Positions 1-5,547 of a stretch of DNA of 6,564 nt are shown piece by piece. The notes under the pieces are model-generated. The model was not told where the DNA came from and ran no database searches. It saw nothing but the letters and a program-made list of their open reading frames with translations. Every line of letters starts with the position of its first letter. Position 1 is the first letter of the stretch. This DNA is from Acidobacteriaceae bacterium (lineage in GTDB: Bacteria > Acidobacteriota > Terriglobia > Terriglobales > Acidobacteriaceae): contig PMWR01000529.1 in the NCBI GenBank assembly GCA_003166055.1, positions 1,967-8,530 of the forward strand. Reading direction: 5' to 3'. Both the position numbers and the translations under genes were made by a program.

Positions 1-9
1 GGGGGATGG

Positions 10-21
10 GGGGGTACCCCC
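10..21. repeat. GC-rich perfect palindrome, GGGGGTACCCCC
   Basis: Five G, TA, five C form a perfect 12-bp palindrome, preceded by a further G-rich run from position 1. It lies in the noncoding stretch beyond the 3' end of the transporter gene and directly beside the hairpin at 25-48. GGGGGTACCCCC-like sites next to short hairpins resemble dispersed intergenic elements I associate with Acidobacteriota genomes. That association is from memory, and only one copy is visible here. Confidence 0.4.
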
Positions 22-24
22 GTG

Positions 25-48
25 CCATGTCTCGCTTCTGAGGCATGG
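25..48. other. Strong intergenic hairpin (9-bp stem, 6-nt loop)
   Basis: CCATGTCTC (25-33) pairs with GAGGCATGG (40-48) around the loop GCTTCT. Eight pairs are Watson-Crick, and position 30 with 43 is a G-U wobble if read as plus-strand RNA (an A-C mismatch on the minus strand). It lies about 55 bp beyond the stop codon of the minus-strand transporter gene. No T-run follows on either strand, so it is not a textbook intrinsic terminator. It may be an mRNA 3'-end stabilising structure or, with the palindrome at 10-21, part of a repeat element cut by the window edge. Confidence 0.5.
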
Positions 49-102
49 GAGACGAGCAAGCCAGTGCGAGCGAATAGTGAGCGTCTGCCCCACCGCAGGG
101 GT

Positions 103-1077
103 CTACTCCGCCGGCATCTGCTCCAGTTCCTCAATCGCCGGCGGCTTGCCCTTCACCTGCGCCGTCGTCAGCAGAAACACCGCCGCCACAATCCCCGCCA
201 TCCCAACAAACTCCGACGGCGCCGGCCGCTCGTGCAGCAGCAAGATTCCCAGCAGCACCGCAACCACCGGATTCACATAGGCATACGACGAGACCTTACC
301 CACCGGCACATGCTCCAGCAAATAAATGAAGCACGTGTATCCCATCAGCGATCCGCCAGTAACCAGCCAAGCCAGCGACCCAATGGCAGCGCGGTCAAGA
401 TGGAATTGCGGCCATTGCCCGAGAGCTGTTCCCAGCAGGTCGCATGCAACCCCCGCTGCCAGCATCTCCCATGCTGCGGCGACAAGGCTGTTCACCGGCA
501 GCTTCGATCGCCGCGAAAGGATGCTGCCCACGGTCCACGAGAAGCCGCCTGCCAACAACACTCCCAGTGCCACCAGCAAGGTGCGGTTTCCGCCCAGGCC
601 GATCTCGAGCGACGGCCACACCAGCAATCCGAGTGCGAATGAACCCAGCGTCATGCCCAGCCACCCGCGCGCCTTCAGCGGCTCGCCTCCCGGCAGAAAC
701 ATCTCAATCAGCGCCACATACAAGGGCGTAACGGCCAGCACCAGCGAAGCCAGCCCGCTGGGAACCGTCTTCTCGGCATAGACCAGGCCCACATTGCCAC
801 CGCCCAGCAGCAGCAGCCCAATCAGCCCCAGCCGCAGCATGGTCCCCGCGGGCCACCAAAGCCGCAATCCCCGCCACCGGCACCACGCCAGCAGAATCGT
901 CCCGGCAATCAGAAAGCGCATCCCCGACAGCAGCAGCGCCGGCATCTCCGCTGCTCCAATGCGGATGGCTGTATAAGTCGAGCCCCAAAAGAAGTAGACA
1001 CTCGCAAATGCCAGCACGATCGAGGCTCGGGTAGCCGCCTTCTTTTCGGGATGACATGCCGGCATAGAGCTCGCCAT
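103..1077 (-). CDS. EamA/DMT-superfamily transporter, YedA-like
   Basis: A 324-residue inner-membrane protein of the drug/metabolite transporter superfamily, which moves small metabolites or amino-acid-like compounds; the substrate cannot be read from sequence. About ten hydrophobic helices are visible (roughly residues 17-37, 46-66, 80-99, 107-128, 137-155, 166-184, 197-215, 230-254, 263-283, 288-305), forming two tandem EamA halves. WGSTYTAIRIG (31-41), the RFLIAG stretch (54-59) and SYAYVNPVVAVLLG (264-277) closely resemble E. coli YedA as I remember it. Length is normal for the family. The ATG at 1077 is used; an in-frame ATG four codons later (1065) is possible, and neither has a strong Shine-Dalgarno. 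The gene stands alone, ends in TAG, and is divergent from the aminotransferase gene. Confident for family, not for substrate. Confidence 0.9.
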   Translation of the reverse strand: MASSMPACHPEKKAATRASIVLAFASVYFFWGSTYTAIRIGAAEMPALLLSGMRFLIAGTILLAWCRWRGLRLWWPAGTMLRLGLIGLLLLGGGNVGLVYAEKTVPSGLASLVLAVTPLYVALIEMFLPGGEPLKARGWLGMTLGSFALGLLVWPSLEIGLGGNRTLLVALGVLLAGGFSWTVGSILSRRSKLPVNSLVAAAWEMLAAGVACDLLGTALGQWPQFHLDRAAIGSLAWLVTGGSLMGYTCFIYLLEHVPVGKVSSYAYVNPVVAVLLGILLLHERPAPSEFVGMAGIVAAVFLLTTAQVKGKPPAIEELEQMPAE

Positions 1078-1079
1078 AA

Positions 1080-1093
1080 GGATGATTCCATCC
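1080..1093. promoter_or_regulatory. Short inverted repeat before the transporter start
   Basis: GGATG (1080-1084) and CATCC (1089-1093) flank ATTC, only two bases upstream of the transporter ATG on the minus strand. In the transporter mRNA it could form a 5-bp hairpin next to the start codon. The same half-site sequences recur in the inverted repeat at 1132-1147. Operator or translation-control roles are possible, but a chance occurrence of 5-bp arms is also plausible. Confidence 0.25.
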
Positions 1094-1131
1094 TACCGTG
1101 TGCGGATTGCAGGCGCTTCCCGCTTCTTGCC

Positions 1132-1147
1132 GCATCCTGAAGGATGC
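1132..1147. promoter_or_regulatory. Perfect inverted repeat GCATCC-TGAA-GGATGC
   Basis: Six-base arms (1132-1137 and 1142-1147) flank TGAA, and one more T-A pair is possible inside. It lies about 55-70 bp upstream of the transporter start, where a promoter or operator for that gene would be expected. The AAGGATG sequence at its right arm also occurs at 1078-1084. It could be a regulator binding site or a small hairpin; no regulator is known from this window. Confidence 0.3.
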
Positions 1148-1335
1148 TGAACACGGCTCGTGGCGAGCTGACGGCAGCCCGTGCTATCCTCGGGGCAGCA
1201 GGGCTCTCATGCACCAGCGCACTTCCAACGCGATCCTGATTGCACCGGCCAAAAAGCGCTGGTCTCGGTCGCGCGCGCGCATTATCTGCCCGCGGAAGCA
1301 CCTACGCGTGCTGCCCACCCGCACTCGACCTAGCC

Positions 1336-1369
1336 TCTTCGGCGGCGATTAGTACCGGACTGCCGAAGA
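1336..1369 (+). promoter_or_regulatory. Leader hairpin upstream of the aminotransferase gene
   Basis: TCTTCGGC (1336-1343) is perfectly complementary to GCCGAAGA (1362-1369). A G-U and a G-C pair (1344-1361, 1345-1360) can extend the stem inward, leaving a loop of about 14 nt. It lies about 105 bp upstream of the aminotransferase ATG. If transcription starts upstream of 1336 this would be a stable 5'-leader structure; if it starts near 1440 it would be only a DNA-level inverted repeat. No T-run follows, so it is not a simple terminator. Confidence 0.35.
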
Positions 1370-1393
1370 CCCTCGCCTGCACTCTCTTAGATC

Positions 1394-1413
1394 GACCCCT
1401 TCCGCCCGGGGTC
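1394..1413 (+). promoter_or_regulatory. Second leader hairpin, GACCCC / GGGGTC
   Basis: GACCCC (1394-1399) and GGGGTC (1408-1413) form a 6-bp GC-rich stem around an 8-nt loop, 25 bp downstream of the first leader hairpin and 59 bp before the aminotransferase ATG. The two hairpins together may form a structured leader. No known riboswitch class is recognised. Confidence 0.3.
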
Positions 1414-1458
1414 CCTGGCCGCGCCCTATCTATATCGCGACCCACAACAGCATCTGCC

Positions 1459-1464
1459 GAGGAG
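1459..1464 (+). promoter_or_regulatory. Ribosome binding site of the aminotransferase gene
   Basis: GAGGAG lies eight bases before the ATG at 1473. It is a strong Shine-Dalgarno at standard spacing and fixes the start codon. Confidence 0.8.
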
Positions 1465-1472
1465 ACTAGACC

Positions 1473-2867
1473 ATGACCAACCAGGATCTACATGCACAAT
1501 ACGGACCGAAACTGATCTGTCCCCTGCCCGGCCCCAAGGCGCAGGCTGCCGTTGCGGCCGATACCCGCCTCATCTCGCCCAGCTACACCCGCTCCTATCC
1601 GCTGGTGGCCAAGCGCGCCAAAGGCTGCCGCGTTGAAGACGTGGACGGCAACGAGTTTCTCGACTTCGCCGCCGGCATTGCCGTGGTTTCCACCGGTCAT
1701 TGCCATCCCGAAGTTGTCGCGGCCATTCAGAAACAGGCTGCCGAACTCATCCACATTTCCGGAACGGACTTTTATCACGTGCCGCTCACCGACCTGGCCG
1801 ACCGCCTCTCCGCCGTGGCGCCCATGCCCGGCCCGCACAGGTTCTTCTACGGCAACTCCGGCGCCGAAGCCGTTGAATGCGCGCTCAAGCTGGCGCGCTA
1901 CCACACCGGCCGCCAGCAGGTCATCTCGTTCTTTGGCGCATTCCACGGCCGCACCATGGGCGCACTCTCGCTCACCGGCTCCAAGCCTCAGCAGAAACGC
2001 CGCTTCTCGCCGCTCGTTCCCGGCGTCACCCATATCCGCTATCCCTATGCCTATCGCGGCTGCTCCGGCGGACCGCAAGAGGAAGAATCCTTCAGCCTGG
2101 GCTGCGCGCAATACATCGAAGAGAAGCTTTTCAAGACCATCCTCGCGCCTGAGGAGGTTGCCGCCATCTTCATCGAGCCCATCCAGGGTGAAGGTGGCTA
2201 CGTCGTCGCGCCCGACAACTTCCTGCGCGAACTGCGCGCCATCTGCAACCGTCACGGCATTCTGCTGGTAGTGGACGAAGTGCAGTCCGGCGCCGGCCGC
2301 ACCGGCAAGTGGTGGGCCATCGAGCACTCCGGCGTGGAGCCGGACATGGTCTGCATGGCCAAAGGCATCGCCAGCGGCATGCCGCTCGGCATCTGCATGA
2401 CGCGCGCCGAAATCATGGACTGGGTTCCCGGTTCCCATGCCTCCACCTTCGGAGGCAACCCCGTCTCTCTGGCCGCGGCGCTGGCCACCATGGACGTGCT
2501 CGAGCGGGAGGGCATCGACAACGCAGCGCGCGTGGGCGAGTTCATCCTGGAACGCGTGCGCGGCTGGAAACATTCGCACCCGCTGGTAGGCGATGTGCGT
2601 GGGCGCGGCCTGATGATCGGCATCGAACTGGTCAAAGACAAGGCCACGCGCGAACCGGCCACCGCTCTGCGCAATCGCGTGGAGACCCTGGCATTCGAGC
2701 GCGGCCTCATGATCCTTGGCTGCGGCGAAACATCCATTCGACTCTGCCCTCCGCTCATCGTCAACGAGCACGAAGCCACCGTGGCGCTGGACATCCTGGA
2801 AGATGCGCTGACGCAGGTCGAAAAGGAACACGAGGACGCCAACACCCTTGAGGTGGCAACGGCCTGA
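1473..2867 (+). CDS. Class III PLP aminotransferase (acetylornithine/GABA aminotransferase family)
   Basis: A 464-residue cytosolic pyridoxal-phosphate enzyme of aminotransferase class III, full length for the group. Visible landmarks: an N-terminal PGPKA segment (20-24), VEDVDGNEFLDFAAGIAV (54-71), phosphate-binding SGAEA (129-133), the cofactor-stacking GAFHGRT loop (155-161), EPIQGEGG (235-242), the cofactor-nitrogen aspartate in DEVQSG (D268), the Schiff-base lysine in MAKG (K297), STFGGNP with phosphate-binding T325, and carboxylate-binding arginine in SIRLCPP (R423). The family transfers an omega- or alpha-amino group, for example from GABA, ornithine or acetylornithine, to 2-oxoglutarate. 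The particular sequence style is also shared by archaeal ornithine aminotransferases and amino-acid racemases, so the substrate and even the reaction type are open. Not recognisably in an operon; a strong RBS precedes the ATG. Confidence 0.93.
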   Translation: MTNQDLHAQYGPKLICPLPGPKAQAAVAADTRLISPSYTRSYPLVAKRAKGCRVEDVDGNEFLDFAAGIAVVSTGHCHPEVVAAIQKQAAELIHISGTDFYHVPLTDLADRLSAVAPMPGPHRFFYGNSGAEAVECALKLARYHTGRQQVISFFGAFHGRTMGALSLTGSKPQQKRRFSPLVPGVTHIRYPYAYRGCSGGPQEEESFSLGCAQYIEEKLFKTILAPEEVAAIFIEPIQGEGGYVVAPDNFLRELRAICNRHGILLVVDEVQSGAGRTGKWWAIEHSGVEPDMVCMAKGIASGMPLGICMTRAEIMDWVPGSHASTFGGNPVSLAAALATMDVLEREGIDNAARVGEFILERVRGWKHSHPLVGDVRGRGLMIGIELVKDKATREPATALRNRVETLAFERGLMILGCGETSIRLCPPLIVNEHEATVALDILEDALTQVEKEHEDANTLEVATA

Positions 2868-2883
2868 GGCCCGATCCCTTTCC

Positions 2884-2912
2884 GCCAACCCCAAAGCAAA
2901 ACGGGGGCTGGC
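2884..2912. terminator. Possible weak terminator hairpin between convergent genes
   Basis: GCCA-A-CCCC (2884-2892) pairs with GGGG-C-TGGC (2904-2912) with one internal mismatch and a loop of about 11 nt. It lies 17 bp after the aminotransferase stop and 82 bp from the end of the convergent chemoreceptor gene, so it could serve either strand. The following sequence has only a weak T-rich patch on the plus strand (GATTCTTTC) and none on the minus strand, so efficient intrinsic termination is uncertain. Confidence 0.35.
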
Positions 2913-2993
2913 AGTTCGGAGTGATTCTTTCACCCAGCGCTGTCGGCCTTTTCCCCTTCCGCGCGACCGTCCTGCTCTTAGTCCCGAATCCTC

Positions 2994-4073
2994 TTACTCG
3001 ACCTTCTCGTCAAGGCGCATATTGGCAATCTCGGACGTCCGGTGCGCGGCCCGTTCAAGATTCTGCGCCATTTCGCGTGTGGCCAGGTGCTGTTCCTCCG
3101 CAGCCGCAGCCATCTGATGCGATAATCCGGAAAGATCCTCCGTTTGATTGGCGATGCGATCGATAGCCGACATCGCAGTCGCGACATCGCCCCCGATCTG
3201 GGTTACCTTTGCCTGAATCTCGGCCGTTGCCGATGCTGTTTGCTCGGCCAGTTTTCTCACCTCGCTCGCAACCACGGCAAAGCCTCTTCCGTGAACGCCG
3301 GCCCGGGCGGCCTCGATGTTCGCGTTCAGCGCAAGAACGCTGGTTTGCGTGGCGATCGAGGCAATCAGATCCGCAACCTTGGCCACACCCCCACTTGAGG
3401 TCCGCAGGCTCTCGATAGAGGTCTTGGTCTCAGCGCTCGCAACGCGCGACTTCTCCGCGGTTTGCGCCACATCCACAGCGCTCTTGGCAATCTCCGCAAT
3501 GCTGGCCTCAATCTCATGCGTAGCTGTCGCCACCATTTGCAAATTACCGTTCAAATGCTCAATGTCGCTGCGCTGCGCATCCTGAGCCTTTCGGATTGCT
3601 TCCAGCTTTTGCTGCGTGCTCACCCCCCACACCACCACCGCGCCAATGTATCCGCCGCGTCCGTCGATCATCGGCTCAATTTCCAGATCGAGCTTCAACG
3701 GTCCCAGCGGTATGGTCGCCCTGTGGGGCAAATGGTGCACACCCTTATGCTGACTCGCGCCCAGAATCCTTTCAACATTTGGCGGAGATTTATGAAAAAC
3801 ATGAATTGATTTGCCGACAATCTGATCCACTGGCACCGGCAAATACTGTTGCAGCATCAGCAGCGTCTTGCGCGATGACCGGTTGAGATAACGCAGGATC
3901 AGTTCCCTGTCGCAAAACATCGCGTTGCAGGGGAGCGCATCCAGCGCAAACTCAAAACTGCGATCCACCTCCACTTCGGACTCAACGGGCATCGGCGAGT
4001 TGGCGTCCGAAGCCATGTGCGAGGGCCGCGCGTTGCGCTGCGAGAACAACCCTTCCAATACACCGAGAGACAT
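2994..4073 (-). CDS. Soluble PAS-domain methyl-accepting chemotaxis protein
   Basis: A 359-residue chemoreceptor-type signalling protein. Residues about 36-159 look like a PAS sensor fold: a DALPCNAMFCDR start, the VPVDQIVGKSIHVFH segment, then LPHRATIPLGPLKLDLEIEPM. Residues about 165-359 are an alanine-rich coiled coil with the MCP hairpin tip ALNANIEAARAG, GRGFAVVASEVRKLAEQT (about 248-279), the part that contacts CheA and CheW. AAAAEEQ (about 322-328) resembles a methylation segment. No membrane helix, HAMP domain or C-terminal NWETF-type pentapeptide is seen, so it should be cytoplasmic. The ATG at 4073 is chosen because AGGAAAGG (4080-4087) precedes it by six bases; the upstream in-frame TTG at 4160 has no such site. 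No che genes are adjacent. The ligand is unknown. Confidence 0.9.
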   Translation of the reverse strand: MSLGVLEGLFSQRNARPSHMASDANSPMPVESEVEVDRSFEFALDALPCNAMFCDRELILRYLNRSSRKTLLMLQQYLPVPVDQIVGKSIHVFHKSPPNVERILGASQHKGVHHLPHRATIPLGPLKLDLEIEPMIDGRGGYIGAVVVWGVSTQQKLEAIRKAQDAQRSDIEHLNGNLQMVATATHEIEASIAEIAKSAVDVAQTAEKSRVASAETKTSIESLRTSSGGVAKVADLIASIATQTSVLALNANIEAARAGVHGRGFAVVASEVRKLAEQTASATAEIQAKVTQIGGDVATAMSAIDRIANQTEDLSGLSHQMAAAAEEQHLATREMAQNLERAAHRTSEIANMRLDEKVE

Positions 4074-4132
4074 AATCGACCTTTCCTGCGCGTTCCGGTC
4101 TCCAGTTTTACTCAACACGAGCCGCGTCGGAG

Positions 4133-4160
4133 TGAATAAATCAGGTGAATTTGCTTTCAA
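4133..4160 (-). promoter_or_regulatory. Candidate sigma-70-type promoter for the chemoreceptor gene
   Basis: On the minus strand TTGAAA (4155-4160) is followed after 16 bases by TATTCA (4133-4138). The -35 matches five of six consensus bases, but the -10 matches only about three. It would give a leader of about 50 nt before the ATG at 4073. Weak support from pattern only; no flagellar sigma-28 box was seen. Confidence 0.22.
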
Positions 4161-4301
4161 ACACAGGAGATTCCCAGATCGATAATGTCCGTCCCAAATC
4201 GGTTCGAAACATCACCTCGATAGTCTGCAATCGCCGCAAAATCTCGCCTCTTTTTGATACGACCAGCGCCCCATTTGCACATTTGGCTCATGGAGCCGAC
4301 A

Positions 4302-4802
4302 ATGGTGCCCATGGGATGGATGGATCAGTTGCGCATCGGCTACGAGGAGCGCGCACTCTCCCGGCTCAACAAACTGGCTCGTCGTCCTGGCCACACATCC
4401 AGCCTGCCCGCTCACCTGATCACCGGCATCGACGGCGAAGACGCGGCCTTCTTTTTTCTGCGGCGCAAAGGCTTGACCGTGGTGGCGCGGCGCTGGTCAG
4501 CCGGAACCGTAGCCGGCGATCTCGACCTGGTTGCGTGGGATGGACCGTTGCTTTGCATCATCGAAGTGAAGACCCGCACCGCGCATGACATCACGCCCGC
4601 CGAAGCCGCCGTCGACTCCCACAAGCGAAACACCGTTCGCCGGCTGGCTCGCCATTACGTGCGCCAACTGCCGCAGGAGACAGCTCCATTCGTCCGTTTC
4701 GATGTGCTCAGCGTCTATCTTGTGCCGGGAAAGAAAAAGGAGTTCCAGCATTTCGAAGGGTCCTTCAGCTGGAGCGACAGGCAGGATTACGAAGACCGAT
4801 AA
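4302..4802 (+). CDS. YraN/UPF0102 family nuclease-like protein
   Basis: A 166-residue member of the YraN (UPF0102) family, which has a Holliday-junction-resolvase/PD-(D/E)xK nuclease-like fold; the cellular role is not well established. Visible family motifs: GEDAA (45-49), RRKGLTVVARRW (about 54-65), GDLDLVA (72-78) with the presumed catalytic aspartate D75, EVKTR (88-92) supplying the E-x-K pair, a downstream lysine in the HKR segment (about 107-109), and RFDV (132-135). The GEID motif usual in the family reads GDLD here. About 45 residues precede the GE motif, longer than the short N-terminus usual in the family. The ATG at 4302 is preferred because GGAG (4292-4295) precedes it by six bases; a TTG at 4254 and ATGs at 4290, 4311 and 4320 are in frame. 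It is a single gene, divergent from the chemoreceptor and convergent with iscX. Confidence 0.88.
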   Translation: MVPMGWMDQLRIGYEERALSRLNKLARRPGHTSSLPAHLITGIDGEDAAFFFLRRKGLTVVARRWSAGTVAGDLDLVAWDGPLLCIIEVKTRTAHDITPAEAAVDSHKRNTVRRLARHYVRQLPQETAPFVRFDVLSVYLVPGKKKEFQHFEGSFSWSDRQDYEDR

Positions 4803-4854
4803 TTCAATAGAATAATTGTGCGGAAGAAACTAGACTCGCGAGAAAATAAACCTC
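4803..4854. other. Short convergent intergenic gap
   Basis: An AT-richer 52-bp spacer between the ends of the YraN gene and iscX. It contains the 8-bp palindrome CTCGCGAG (4835-4842) with no loop; no convincing terminator hairpin was found on either strand. Confidence 0.5.
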
Positions 4855-5070
4855 TCACTTCGCGTCCTCAAACTCCTCATGCCACGCCATCTGAATCGCT
4901 TCAAGCCGCGACTCGTTCGACTTTGCCGGATCGTCTGCAAAGCCGGGAAGCTCCGTCACGTAGCGGTGCATATCGGTGAACCTCACCGTCAACGGGTCAA
5001 TATCGGGATACTTCTCCTGAAGCTGAATGCCGATCTCCTCGGCGTCTGTCCACAATATCTCGCGCGGCAT
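4855..5070 (-). CDS. iscX: Fe-S cluster assembly protein IscX
   Basis: A 71-residue acidic protein, full length for the family (E. coli IscX has 66). The pattern WTDAEEIG (7-14), YPDIDPLTVRFTDMH (about 21-35), then an acidic stretch and DDPAKSNE (about 46-53) with a LEAIQMAW helix matches E. coli IscX almost motif for motif. IscX binds the cysteine desulfurase IscS and iron and tunes cluster assembly in the cytosol. It is the last gene of the local hscA-fdx-iscX run, 11 bp after the fdx stop, with its Shine-Dalgarno overlapping that stop codon. The ATG is unambiguous. Confidence 0.96.
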   Translation of the reverse strand: MPREILWTDAEEIGIQLQEKYPDIDPLTVRFTDMHRYVTELPGFADDPAKSNESRLEAIQMAWHEEFEDAK

Positions 5071-5077
5071 TCTCTTT

Positions 5078-5083
5078 CTCCTT
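5078..5083 (-). promoter_or_regulatory. iscX ribosome binding site overlapping the fdx stop
   Basis: On the minus strand AAGGAG lies seven bases before the iscX ATG and shares bases with the TAA stop of fdx (5082-5084). This places iscX initiation where ribosomes finish fdx, consistent with translational coupling. Confidence 0.7.
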
Positions 5084-5495
5084 ACTTGCCTTCAGCAAGC
5101 GTCAGCGGCTTGCCTTCAGAAACATAGTTGCGGTTCCACTTGGGAATTTCGACTTCGTAGACACCCGGCTTCGTAATCACGGCCTGGCAACCGAGGCGCG
5201 AGTTCAACTGCTGGTCGGCAGCCATGTCCATGCGGTCGATCTCGTCGTCATCGGCTTCGCTGATGCCGCTCTGGTCCTTGATCCACAGGTGACAGGTGGT
5301 GCAGGCACAAACGCCGCCGCAGGCGTGGTCGAGAAAAATGTTGAAGTTCTCCGCCACATCAAGAAACGACATCGGCTTGCCATGGTGATCGTAAGGCAGT
5401 GTGCCGAATTCAAACTCCACAGACCTGCCCTCCGGCTGAAACGTAACGCGCACCAGCTTATCGGCGGGAATATTTTTTGTGTTTGCTTCACTCAT
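5082..5495 (-). CDS. fdx: ISC-type [2Fe-2S] ferredoxin
   Basis: A 137-residue plant/adrenodoxin-type ferredoxin of the ISC machinery, an electron donor during cluster assembly on IscU. The cluster ligands are C59, C65 and C68 in HACGGVCACTTCH (57-69) and C103 in RLGCQA (100-105). C63 lies where E. coli Fdx has its extra non-ligand Cys46. VEIPKWNRNYVSE near the C-terminus matches the EIPRYTIN segment of E. coli Fdx. It is longer than the 111-residue E. coli protein, with a short N-terminal extension, an extra LPYDHHGK-like loop (about 33-40) and a C-terminal tail. The ATG at 5495 is chosen because GAGGAG lies nine bases upstream; an in-frame start at 5609 would run 38 codons upstream into hscA without resembling ferredoxin. 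It sits 52 bp after the hscA stop. Confidence 0.96.
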   Translation of the reverse strand: MSEANTKNIPADKLVRVTFQPEGRSVEFEFGTLPYDHHGKPMSFLDVAENFNIFLDHACGGVCACTTCHLWIKDQSGISEADDDEIDRMDMAADQQLNSRLGCQAVITKPGVYEVEIPKWNRNYVSEGKPLTLAEGK

Positions 5496-5504
5496 AGCTT
5501 CAAA

Positions 5505-5510
5505 CTCCTC
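5505..5510 (-). promoter_or_regulatory. Ribosome binding site of fdx
   Basis: GAGGAG on the minus strand, nine bases before the ATG at 5495. It decides between this start and the longer in-frame reading that would overlap hscA. Confidence 0.75.
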
Positions 5511-5547
5511 ATGCTGTCCTGCTGCTCCGCTGACTCGCCGACTCGCT

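Larger units (their letters stand above)
1078..1472. other. 395-bp divergent intergenic region with inverted repeats
   Basis: This stretch separates the divergently read transporter and aminotransferase genes and should carry both promoters. Short open frames exist on both strands but start at weak codons, show no recognisable protein motif and are typical of GC-rich noncoding DNA. Visible structure: two related inverted repeats near the transporter start (1080-1093 and 1132-1147), an alternating CG tract at 1270-1280, two hairpins at 1336-1369 and 1394-1413, and an AT-rich TATCTATAT patch at 1427-1435 that could be a -10 element but lacks a convincing -35 partner. I see no recognisable riboswitch or tRNA. 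Confidence 0.6.

Noticed and set aside
88..101. Small CCCC-N6-GGGG inverted repeat just past the transporter stop as an intrinsic terminator.
   Set aside because: It is only a 4-bp stem with no T-run on the minus strand; too weak to call.
22..781. Several plus-strand open frames antisense to the transporter gene.
   Set aside because: They are compositionally biased shadows (rich in R, H, P, S) without domains, opposite a clearly recognisable membrane transporter.
1270..1280. Alternating CGCGCGCGCGC tract, possible Z-DNA-forming site.
   Set aside because: It is only 11 bases long in a GC-rich genome, where such tracts arise by chance; nothing around it supports a function.
1240..1476. A 78-codon plus-strand frame from a TTG whose TGA overlaps the aminotransferase ATG (ATGA overlap), suggesting a leader peptide or coupled small gene.
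   Set aside because: It has a TTG start without a Shine-Dalgarno, no recognisable motif, and runs through two hairpins and a CG tract; the aminotransferase has its own strong RBS. Conservation in relatives would be needed to revive it.
1488..2933. A 481-codon open frame on the minus strand covering almost the whole aminotransferase gene.
   Set aside because: It is the antisense shadow of a GC-rich coding gene whose third-position bias removes stops. The translation is low-complexity (R/A/H/G-rich) with no recognisable domain, whereas the plus-strand frame has every catalytic motif of a known family.
4074..4160. A 29-residue N-terminal extension of the chemoreceptor from a TTG at 4160.
   Set aside because: There is no Shine-Dalgarno before the TTG, while the ATG at 4073 has AGGAAAGG at good spacing. 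The stretch also contains the best promoter-like hexamers.
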